Of a stretch of 64,000 nucleotides of DNA, positions 53,580 to 64,000 are shown in pieces. The first letter of the stretch is position 1; each line of letters opens with the position of its first letter. A model generated the notes under the pieces. The model saw only the letters and a program-made list of their open reading frames with translations, was not told where the DNA came from and made no database searches. The position numbers and the translations under genes were made by a program. Source of the DNA: Haematobia irritans (Eukaryota > Arthropoda > Insecta > Diptera > Muscidae); NCBI RefSeq assembly GCF_050003625.1, contig NC_134397.1, positions 99,563,132-99,627,131 of the forward strand. Direction: 5' to 3'.

Positions 53580-54721
53580 TCAAGAAGGTTCAGCGGTTAA
53601 AACTAGAAATGCCCATATGTAATAGGTAATTTTAGTTAATGTGGTATCACAATGGACTGAATAGTCTAAGTGAGCCTGAATCTTAATCGGGCTGCCACTT
53701 TAACCTAACCTAACATGTCGACAAAGAGTGTCAAAGTCTCCTCTAAGATGTTGTACAGTGAGCGAGTGTACCCTGTATATAAAATTATCAACGGATAAGC
53801 CCCCTTCGTCCTCTCCAGAAAATTTTAAATGCCAGCTGTTAACGTTGGTCCTAGGCTATGATGGTTTTGCCTTACGTTTGCTCTATTAGGGACATTTGTT
53901 TGAAAGTTAGAGCCAAAATTAGGATTTCCAAAACTAAGTCTAGGCTGGCTGTTTTGATTTATATTCATAGCTGCAAGTTGTTTCTGAATTGCTTCATTAG
54001 ACCTTGCAAAAAACTATCACTAAGATTGTGGGGTTCTAATGATCTTTGGAAATTATTTGATCTTTGGAAATAAAAAGAATCAATTAAACACCTCTTGTGT
54101 GAGTGTCCTGCATTTTGTGTAAAGCGCAAGCAACTTTTAGGAGCATATAGCTTCAGATTACTGGCGGATCTGGAAAACGTTAACTTAAGCAGTCTGCTAA
54201 TGTTTTTGGAACAATCTGGTTGGTTCAACAAAGAAAAATAATCAAGAAGGTTCAGCGGTTAAAACTAGAAATGCCCATATGTAATAGGTAATTTTAGTTA
54301 ATGTGGTATCACAATGGACTGAATAGTCTAAGTGAGCCTGAATCTTAATCGGGCTGCCACTTTAACCTAACCTAACATGTCGACAAAGAGTGTCAAAGTC
54401 TCCTCTAAGATGTTGTACAGTGAGCGAGTGTACCCTGTATATAAAATTATCAACGGATAAGCCCCCTTCGTCCTCTCCAGAAAATTTTAAATGCCAGCTG
54501 TTAACGTTGGTCCTAGGCTATGATGGTTTTGCCTTACGTTTGCTCTATTAGGGACATTTGTTTGAAAGTTAGAGCCAAAATTAGGATTTCCAAAACTAAG
54601 TCTAGGCTGGCTGTTTTGATTTATATTCATAGCTGCAAGTTGTTTCTGAATTGCTTCATTAGACCTTGCAAAAAACTATCACTAAGATTGTGGGGTTCTA
54701 ATGATCTTTGGAAATTATTTG
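53410..54721. repeat. Tandem duplication of about 650 bp across the LOA-D/GYP2 junction
   Basis: 53,410-54,059 and 54,072-54,721 are the same: LOA 3' end, TAACC tail, then GYP2 gag. They are separated by 12 bp, ATCTTTGGAAAT, which copies the sequence at 54,042-54,053. The short LOA fragment at 54,072-54,375 is therefore not a separate insertion. Confidence 0.9.
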
Positions 54722-55358
54722 GGTTATTGTTATTAAAAGTGTTTAAAGAGAGATTGGAAGATCGTACAGCATTGTCAAAATTTGGGTCAAGTCTGGATGG
54801 TTGTGGAAAACGATTATTCATTAAATTCCTTCTGACAGGCCTTTTCCTCGTTTTGGGAATTGTGGAATTATTTTTATTATGAATTCCGCTTAAAATATTA
54901 TTATTAGTGTTGTTTAAATTTTGTTGGTTGGTATTCGCAACATCGAGAGATATATCCAATAAATGGTCTAATGATCTAGCACCAACCTCTGCAGAAACTC
55001 TATCAATATTTGGTTCTGTCATATTTCTACGCGTTTGTTTCTTTCCCTGATTTGAAGGCTTTGGTATTGCTCCAGTACTTTTATTATTTGTATTATCGGA
55101 TGGTATTTCCTGGTTATTAGAATTTGACAGTATATCATAAGGAACTAATCTATTCAGTCTGCATAGCTTAGCGCATATGGGACATTCTTGCGTTTCTTTA
55201 AGTACCTTCACTATACATTCCTTGTGAAATACATGCTTGCATGGTGTAGAAACAATAACTTCATCGAGTTCAAAATCTTTATCGCATATTATACATTGGG
55301 TCGGTTTGTAATTTTCCATACTTTGTGGAATATTCTCATTACTATGAACCAGAGACAT
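53720..55358 (-). pseudogene. GYP2 Gag N-terminus fused to a RING-H2 finger, frameshifted
   Basis: ATG at 55,358 on the minus strand. Residues 22-62 form a textbook RING-H2: C22-x2-C25-x14-C40-x-H42-x2-H45-x2-C48-x10-C59-x2-C62. An Asn/Ser-rich linker follows (about 75-200), then in the same frame NFQRSLEPHNLSDSFLQGL, which aligns with GYP1 Gag (DEGQVRSIVEDSLQGL). The RING is thus fused to Gag. The frame stops at 54,627; Gag continues in other frames (LTAGI, then NSWHLKFSGEDEGG and DNFIYRVHSLT) to LOA-D, and part is tandem-duplicated. RING-H2 domains usually recruit E2 enzymes as ubiquitin ligases, so a role in Gag or host-factor turnover is conceivable. Inference. Confidence 0.8.
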
Positions 55359-55927
55359 TTTCACTAAATTTAAATCAAGTTTTATGAATCCTTCGTGTCA
55401 TTGGTAAAGGTTTGTGTAAGACAAAATAACTAAATATTGCACGAATATATCACAAAAACGAAATTTTGACTGCACCTTCTAAGCTTAGAACTCTCAATTT
55501 ACTTGAAAGTGATAGTGGACAACTTTTAGCCTAAACTCTAGCAAAACAATTGTATTCCTACGCTGCCATCTTCAAGAAAACATTTGAGTTACAAGGAAAG
55601 TAAAGCACAATCTGGAGTATAAACATAGTAACAAATCACTAAAAACATGAAGGTGTGAATAAACAGAAAAATTAACACGGATTGTACGTGACAACTTCCT
55701 ATCATCGAACAATATTTCCAAGAAACATTTTACTGAAATTACACACTTGATCGAATGATCAAATAAAGACACGACAAAGTGAAATAAATACTATAAATAT
55801 ACACCATAAGTAAAAGATAGATGCTGTTAAAAAGGAACCTCAAAACTTATGATATCTTTGTCCCCATTAATTGGAACTGCAGCAGGTTGACTGATTTTTT
55901 TTATATTTTCAATACCTAAGCTTTTCG
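55359..55927 (-). other. GYP2 5' leader
   Basis: About 570 bp between the primer site and the RING-Gag ATG, without convincing ORFs. AT-rich. Confidence 0.6.
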
Positions 55928-55945
55928 GCCCCACGTTGGGCGCCA
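55928..55945 (-). promoter_or_regulatory. GYP2 primer binding site, tRNA-Lys
   Basis: On the minus strand TGGCGCCCAACGTGGGGC, an 18-nt exact match to the classical tRNA-Lys(1,2) primer site (from established retroviral knowledge). It lies six bases from the LTR end (minus-strand ...TGCATTACA at 55,952). Confidence 0.9.
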
Positions 55946-55951
55946 TTCTAT

Positions 55952-58121
<2,170 letters not shown>

Positions 58122-60142
58122 TCAACTTTTAATGTCTTTTGCATGAAATTTGCCTAAAAATTTCCCCGTCATATCTTCAAGGTCGTAGTAGCAAGAGCCG
58201 TGTTTGGCTATAACCCTGGCCTTTTCAAATTGATTAGCCAATTTGCTATTGAAGTGGTCAGAAGCTTTTGACTGAGCAAAATTTTTTCGAAATACTATCT
58301 GGCCAATTTCAAAAGTAACTGTGCGTGAACGAAGATTATAGGTGTTAGAATTTCTTTCATAAGATTTTCTTATATTTTCCTGTGCTCTGTGTCTTATCAG
58401 TTCAGTCTTTTCGTCCATCCTGAGATTAGCTGAAAAATCATCCAGTGAGTTTAATTTGCGGAGCAAGGGATAGGATTTGCTGTTAGTTATCATATTTTGT
58501 CCAAAGAGAATATAAATAGTACGGTGATAAGCCTGTACCAACATGAATAGAACTTCGTAGTGCACAACTAATTGAAGACAATTTCTCATCCCAGTCTTTT
58601 TGATGGGGTTTGATATAAGCACGTATGGCAGCTAACACTGAACGGTTTACTCTCTCACTGGCATTCGCCTGTGGAGAGTAAATTGCAGTTAAGTTATGCG
58701 AAACTCCGTATGATTCCAAAAATGACTTAAATAAATTTGATTTAAATTGAACGCCGTTGTCGGTAGTAATAGATTCGGGTACGCCGAAAATATGAAAAAT
58801 TCGTTTTTCTAAGTACTCAACGATAACAGTAGCCTTAAATTTTCTAATTGGTTCTGAAAAGTGATATTTAGATAAATGGTCCAAAACAATGATTATGCCA
58901 ATATTTCCCGAAGAAGATCTTGGATACGGCCCTAGTAAATCTAAATATAACTTTTGGAAAACTCTAGAAGATTCCGCTCGTTTGCCCATAGGCGGTCGTA
59001 AAATCTTATTGGTAGTCTTTGTTTGTTTGCATACTTCGCAAGAAAGAACGTTGTCAGCAACTTGTTTTGCCATTTTTGGCCAGAAAAATAAGGTTTTCAA
59101 CCGATGCAAAGTTTTTCCTATGCCACCGTGTGAGCAAAGAGGGTGGTCATGAACCCTTTGAATGAGATTGTGGGTCATGGACTGTGGTACCCACAGTTTC
59201 CAGGAAAGTTTCTCCTGTACAGGATCTCATGTCGCGAATTCCACGCGTTTATAAATATACCCATCCTCGATTTTTATGTCCGGCAAATAATTCAGTTTTG
59301 ATTGAAATTTCCCGATCAAATTTAAATAATCTGGTGACCTAAATTCTTCAGACTCTAAATCAATTTATAATGAATTGTCTATCTCACTCAAAACAAAATT
59401 ATCAATACCTGCAAAGAATAGTTCGTCATTATTTTTGGAATACATGCGAGATAAAGAATCCGGCACTATGTTTTGGGTACCTTTTCTGTGCTTTATGGTA
59501 AAGGTAAAGCCTTGTAGCTTTAATGCCCAACGGGCTAAACGTCCATGAAGATCAGACTGGCTCATAAGCCATTTCAGTGAGGCATGATCTATAATGACTT
59601 CAAATTGGTGCCCTTCGACATAGGCTCGAAATTTCTTTATGGCCATGACGGCTGCCAAGCATTCTTGTTCAGAGAAGGAATAATTTCTCTGGGCCGTCTC
59701 CATCTTATGGCTCATATAGGCTATTGGAACTTCTTCCCCATTGTCATCCCTTTGGGCCAAAACAGCTCCAATACCATATTGACTAGCGTCGCATTGGATG
59801 GAAAAGGGACGTGTAAAGTCGGGATTGTGTAAAACAGGCTCTGAACTAAGTTTATCTTTCAATTCCTCAAATGCTCTCTTACCTTCATCTGTCCAAATAA
59901 ATTTTCTTCCTTTTCGTAACATATCGGTAATAGGAGACGAAATTGAAGCGAAATTTGGGACAAAGCGCCTGTACCAGCCGCAAAGCCCAAGAAATCGCCT
60001 TAATTGACGTACTGAAGTTGGCAATGGAAACTCACGTATGGCTTGGACCTTTTCCGGGTCGGTTTTAATTGTGCCATATCCTAATATGTGACCTCAATAT
60101 TTCACGTATTTTAACATAAAGTGACTTTTTTCCACATTTATG
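58122..60142 (-). pseudogene. GYP2' RT end, RNase H and integrase
   Basis: Nearly identical to 39,278-41,298. The shared stops are at the same places. The TATA insertion of GYP2 is absent, so LYLDLLGPYPRSSSGN is in frame. A different 4-bp insertion near 58,513 (GAATATAAATAGTACGG versus GAATATAGTACGG) shifts the frame after SPYY. RNase H ends earlier than in GYP2 because a TAA replaces a Glu codon near 59,366. Confidence 0.85.
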
Positions 60143-61114
60143 CACGCTCACAAAAAATCGCTTCTGTAACATATACTCCCAAACATATTTTGCTTCAAGC
60201 ATATACATTTTTGGCTATTGCCCAAACATTTATATGTTTGATCTCTTCCAATATATAATATGTTTGAAAGCATATTGGTCTAAACAATATATGTTTGGGT
60301 AGTCAATTTCCAAACATTTTGTATTTTTGCATCCAAATTCAATAATGTTGTCTTCCAAAAAACAATATGTTATTATGTGAACATATAATATGTTTGGAAG
60401 CATTTTGCACCCATAAATATTATACACGCTCACAAAAAATCGCTTCTGTAACATATACTCCCAAACATATTTTGCTTCAAGCATATACATTTTTGGGTAT
60501 TGCCCAAACATTTATATGTTTGATCTCTTCCAATATATAATATGTTTGAAAGCATATTAGTCTAAACAATATATGTTTGGGTACTCTAAGTTCCAAACAT
60601 TTTGTATTTTTGCATCCAAATTCAATAATGTTGTCTTCCAAAAAACAATATGTTATTATGTGAACATATAATATGTTTGGAAGCATTTTGCACCCAAAAA
60701 TATTATATGCTTAAAAAAAATTCTCCCAAACAATATTGTGCTCAAAATTTTATTTATTTATTTATATATTTACAATCATAACGAATTATGAAAATAAACA
60801 GGTAATGTAGGTGCTAACAACATAGGTTTTCGACCTGAATGCTCAAAATGTTGTTTCTGCCCAATTGTATATTCGCCCACATCTTTCTCACTTCCACGAG
60901 ATTTTTTAGTTCTTAGCACCTTTTTCTGTAATACAAACATTGTAGAAGAAATTATTCAATTGTATGATTTTTTTTTATTTTAATTTTACCTTTTGCCGGA
61001 CGGGGATTCGAACAGCGGACCACACAGTTTGTAAGGATCAAAGAAGTAGCTGATCAATTGCCCAAGGAAAAATAAAATGTTAATTTTGTAATAACAAGCA
61101 ACAACCACCAACTG
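60143..61114. mobile_element. TIR element arm in GYP2' with tandem end and tRNA-like unit
   Basis: Left arm only: units 60,143-60,424 and 60,425-60,706, then AT-rich sequence and the tRNA-like unit at 60,990-61,068 (minus). The other arm must lie beyond LOA-E, outside the window. Confidence 0.8.
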
Positions 61115-61247
61115 TTATTTCAACCGTCGAACGGAACGGACGTGTTTTTTTAATAGCGGATAAAATCATCGTAATAAGTACCTATTACGAATTTCAAGTG
61201 TGGTGGGATATTAGGCCAGTGGACGAGTATCGACTGGAGTTATAGAT

Positions 61248-62399
61248 TTGGGCAATGACCAAGAGTTAGGCCCAATTAGTCGACCTGTAGACGGGTCGAC
61301 AGGTGGCGACAATTTGACAAGTCGGACCTTTTCCAAGGTAACGGCATCAAAAGGAGGTAATCCCTCACGAAAGAGATTCAAAGAACGCAGAAATGCTTTG
61401 TTTATCCTAAAGAAATTAGGATCAGTCGACCCAAGCACGTTGTCGGCTAAACAAAGCGATTCCTTAAAATGGGCTCAAGGAATTCTTGAGGCTGGAAAAA
61501 GGGAACGATCACCGGATGAGCTGCCATCCTCCAAAAGGGATCAACGATCGTTTGCCTCAGTTGCTAAAGACAGCCTTGTGATGGCTATCATTAATAAAGG
61601 AGCATTGGACGGTATGGTTCCACAGCAAAAATGGGGGGAAATTGAGAATGCTTTGTCTGGCGTCTACTCACAGGTGCTGGAAAAGTTTCCCGGCCCAGAT
61701 CCTCGACACCAAGAGGCTGGTTGGTATCAAGGACGATTTAAGCTAGTCGCATTTGAGGACCAGAGGTCTATAGAATGTTTTAAAGCTGCTCTGATACTAA
61801 TTGGTGAAGTTTGGGAAGGAGCTGCTCTAGAGTTAGTCGAGAAGAAAGACATACCGGCTAGACCAAGGGCACATGCGTGGATACCTGCAAACCCTCCTGA
61901 CCCTGAGTCTATTTTAAATAGACTGAAACAATGCAATCCAGATCTTCCAACAGCTGATTGGAAGGTTGGCCGTTTGGATGAAGTGGATGGGCCAAGACGG
62001 CATGCAGTGTTTATATTGAACACTCAGTCTTTGCCACATCTAGCAAAGTCCCAGGGCCGTGTATGTTATGGCTTTCATTATATCCAAATGAAGGTATATA
62101 AAAACGATCAGCTAAAGGATTCAGAAATGGACAAGCCTCTGTCTGAATCAGAAGTAAGCGGATCCTCTTGCGAAGTCGAGGGGGATACCAAGACATTTGA
62201 AGACATGGATAGATACCGTATGCGTGAGGAGGCTTCTACTGCCTCAGAACTCACCAAAGTTGAACCTATGGTTATTGCGAGAGTCACCGATATCTCTGAA
62301 GAGGACATTCTTGATGACTCGATTGAAGCGGCTGATGTGACGGTTGTTGAAAATCTCGATGGTCCTACGGATCCTCCAGATAAATCTTCATCATTGTAA
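61248..62399 (+). pseudogene. LOA-E ORF1 without start codon
   Basis: An open frame of about 383 codons covering all of ORF1 except the first 25 or so residues. The 51-bp deletion removed the AUG and leaves TAG just upstream in frame. Internal AUGs (for example MAIINKGALDGM) could only give a short product. Stop at 62,397-62,399. Confidence 0.8.
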
Positions 62400-64000
62400 G
62401 GCTGCATGTGCTGCCTTAAAAGTTCTCCTGATGAAAGGGGACATAAATATAGTTCTTATTCAAGAACCATATGTTTATAAAAACAAAATATGTGAATTAA
62501 GTACTCCGGGGTTCAAACTATTGCAGTATAGTGGTAATGATGTAAATCGAGCCTGTATAATTGCTAAAAACGAGCTCAACTTTTTTCTGCTTCCTTCAAT
62601 GTGCAATACAGACACTGTCGTTGCCAGTTTAGAAATAGCCAAATGCAAATATTGGGTATCTTCGGTCTACATGGGACATGACAGGGAGATGCCTCCATAT
62701 GCCGTTAAGACCTTAGTGGAGGAGTCACGGAAAACAAAGACGAAACTCATTATGGGATGCGATGCGAATGCACATCATAGTATATGGGGAAGTAGTGATA
62801 CTAATGCAAGGGGAGAGTCGCTAATAGAGTTTATTTTGCGTACTAATCTGGTAGTTTGCAACAAGGGAGATGTCCCAACCTTTGTCACTAAAAACAGGCA
62901 AGAGGTTTTGGACATCACCTTGGCCTCGCAAGAACTGAATGAAATGATATCTGAGTGGCAGGTTTTAAGTGAACACAGCTTCTCAGATCATCGCTACATC
63001 AGTTTCAAATTTGATGTTCATATCACCAAGATCATATTTCCGCCAAATGTTAGGAAAGCTGACTGGAATAGGTATAGGGAATCGTTCAATATGATGATAC
63101 CGGAAATAACAGAGACAAATATGAGAAATGTGCAAGATATCGAATACGCAGTGGAGCGGATTACTAAGGCCTTCAACATCTCACTGAAAGCTGCATGCCC
63201 TAGAGGAAAGCCAAGGAGGAAACATCGACCACCATGGTGGTCTACGGAATTAAGTAATATGAGGAAATCCTGCAGGAAGCTCTTTAACAAGGCAAAGTCC
63301 ACCAGAGCTTCTGAGGACTGGGACGCTTACAAGATTCTGAGAGGATACAAGCGAGAACTGAGAAAGGCTCAGCATAACTCTTGGAATGATTACTGCAGCA
63401 GTATTGAGAATACGTCCGAGGCTTCCAGACTACGGAAGGTTCTAGCATCCACCAACTCCGCTCCAGGTTTCATTAAAACATCGGAGGGCAATTGGACAAC
63501 GTCCAGTGAGGAGACGCTGGAGGTACTATTGGACACACATTTTCCTGGAAATCAGACGGTTGAACCATGTACTGGCGGTGCCACAGTTGCTCAGCGGTCG
63601 TTTCCTGTCGAGGACATTGTATCGGAAACTAGAATAAGATGGGCGCTAAATAGCTTTGGACCATTCAAATCCCCTGGACCTGATGGAATTACTCCGGCGA
63701 AGTTACAAGCTGTAACTGACAAAATTATCCCCTGGTTGTCGGTGATATATAAAGGATGTATCAACTTATCATATATCCCAGGAAAGTGGAGGGAAACAAA
63801 AGTCGTTTTCATACCTAAAGCGGGAAAAGCCTCTCACTCGAGGGCGAAGGATTTCCGACCAATCAGTTTATCCTCATTCCTACTTAAGACTCTGGAGAGG
63901 ATGATAGATATTTATCTTAGAACTAGCATCGATTCAAGTTTGTTCTCGAAACGACAGCATGCGTACTCGAAGGGCAGGTCTACTGAGACCGCACTACATG
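62359..64000 (+). CDS. LOA-E ORF2, appears open to window end (partial)
   Basis: ATG 62,359 (MVLRILQINLHHCKAA). Endonuclease landmarks GCDANAHHSIW and SDHRYISF are present, then the RT N-terminal region to KGRSTETALH at the window edge. The lost AAG at 63,331 keeps the frame. I see no stop, but the palm, RNase H and C-terminus lie outside the window. Confidence 0.7.
   Translation, partial: MVLRILQINLHHCKAACAALKVLLMKGDINIVLIQEPYVYKNKICELSTPGFKLLQYSGNDVNRACIIAKNELNFFLLPSMCNTDTVVASLEIAKCKYWVSSVYMGHDREMPPYAVKTLVEESRKTKTKLIMGCDANAHHSIWGSSDTNARGESLIEFILRTNLVVCNKGDVPTFVTKNRQEVLDITLASQELNEMISEWQVLSEHSFSDHRYISFKFDVHITKIIFPPNVRKADWNRYRESFNMMIPEITETNMRNVQDIEYAVERITKAFNISLKAACPRGKPRRKHRPPWWSTELSNMRKSCRKLFNKAKSTRASEDWDAYKILRGYKRELRKAQHNSWNDYCSSIENTSEASRLRKVLASTNSAPGFIKTSEGNWTTSSEETLEVLLDTHFPGNQTVEPCTGGATVAQRSFPVEDIVSETRIRWALNSFGPFKSPGPDGITPAKLQAVTDKIIPWLSVIYKGCINLSYIPGKWRETKVVFIPKAGKASHSRAKDFRPISLSSFLLKTLERMIDIYLRTSIDSSLFSKRQHAYSKGRSTETALH

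Larger units (their letters stand above)
48695..53711 (+). mobile_element. LOA-D: full-length LOA-like LINE with open ORFs
   Basis: 5,017 bp from TTATTTCAACC to the TAACC tail. It is inserted in GYP2 gag with an 8-bp target duplication AACATGTC (48,687-48,694; 53,712-53,719). About 105 bp of 5' UTR, ORF1, ORF2 overlapping ORF1, and a 3' UTR of about 130 bp whose end is shared with the SINE. Best candidate for an active copy in the window. The order endonuclease, RT, RNase H and the N-terminal ILQINLHHCKAA block suggest the LOA group. Confidence 0.95.
61115..64000 (+). mobile_element. LOA-E: duplicate of LOA-C, cut by window end
   Basis: Starts TTATTTCAACC at the same target base as LOA-C and shares its 51-bp deletion at the ORF1 start. 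It lacks the later lesions of LOA-C (no 173-bp ORF1 deletion, no frameshift at the PAELQ region). It has its own 3-bp in-frame loss near 63,331 and GACATAAATATAG (Asp to Asn) near 62,445. Confidence 0.92.

Noticed and set aside
54072..54375. Independent, severely 5'-truncated LOA insertion
   Set aside because: Flanks and tail are identical to LOA-D plus downstream gag; it is part of the 650-bp tandem duplication.
55359..55364. RING-Gag start two codons upstream
   Set aside because: The codon is GTG; the first ATG on the minus strand is at 55,358.

Overview
The window is eukaryotic, repeat-dense DNA, most likely from a calyptrate-type fly (Diptera). This is inferred from a LOA-like LINE and a tRNA-derived SINE sharing a 3' tail, a BEL/Pao element, gypsy elements primed by tRNA-Lys and tRNA-Ser, and many small TIR elements. 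I see no convincing host gene. Nearly every base that can be assigned belongs to transposons nested in transposons, up to four levels deep.

Layout. 1-4,900: a SINE, then a 5'-truncated LOA LINE (LOA-A) broken by a hAT element (itself holding a SINE) and by a MITE-in-MITE. 5,370-15,896: a hAT-type element split by a mag-like Ty3/gypsy (5,737-14,920), which contains LOA-B. 15,093-21,255: a cluster of TIR elements, with two copies of a CCCAATAAACACA-ended element flanking a TTAA-flanked element that holds a further hAT element. 21,256 to about 36,400: a degenerate plus-strand gypsy (GYP1) whose gag is split by a near-complete BEL/Pao element (21,645-30,690, TSD CTCAC) and further on by a TIR element carrying tRNA-like units. 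37,265-55,951: a related minus-strand gypsy (GYP2) with a tRNA-Lys primer site and a RING-H2 finger at the start of Gag. It is split by LOA-D (48,695-53,711, both ORFs open) and by a TIR element that contains LOA-C. From 55,952 to the window end a second GYP2 unit (GYP2') follows in tandem and shares the LTR. It has the same TIR-element insertion, the same LOA insertion (LOA-E) and the same inactivating stops.

Relationships. LOA-D is the only LINE copy with complete, open ORF1 and ORF2 and a clear TSD. It is a plausible source of machinery for the SINE, which carries the same 3' end. The BEL element is young (LTRs differ by three substitutions and one 1-nt indel). It carries an extra 3' ORF that repeats the zinc-knuckle plus protease-like module of its own Gag-Pol, directly behind a splice-acceptor-like sequence. 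GYP1, GYP2 and the mag-like element are pseudogenised.

The strongest candidates for something new are this extra BEL ORF, the RING-H2/Gag fusion, and the LTR-sharing tandem that duplicated an already dead, already invaded element. All family assignments come from reading motifs; no database search was possible.
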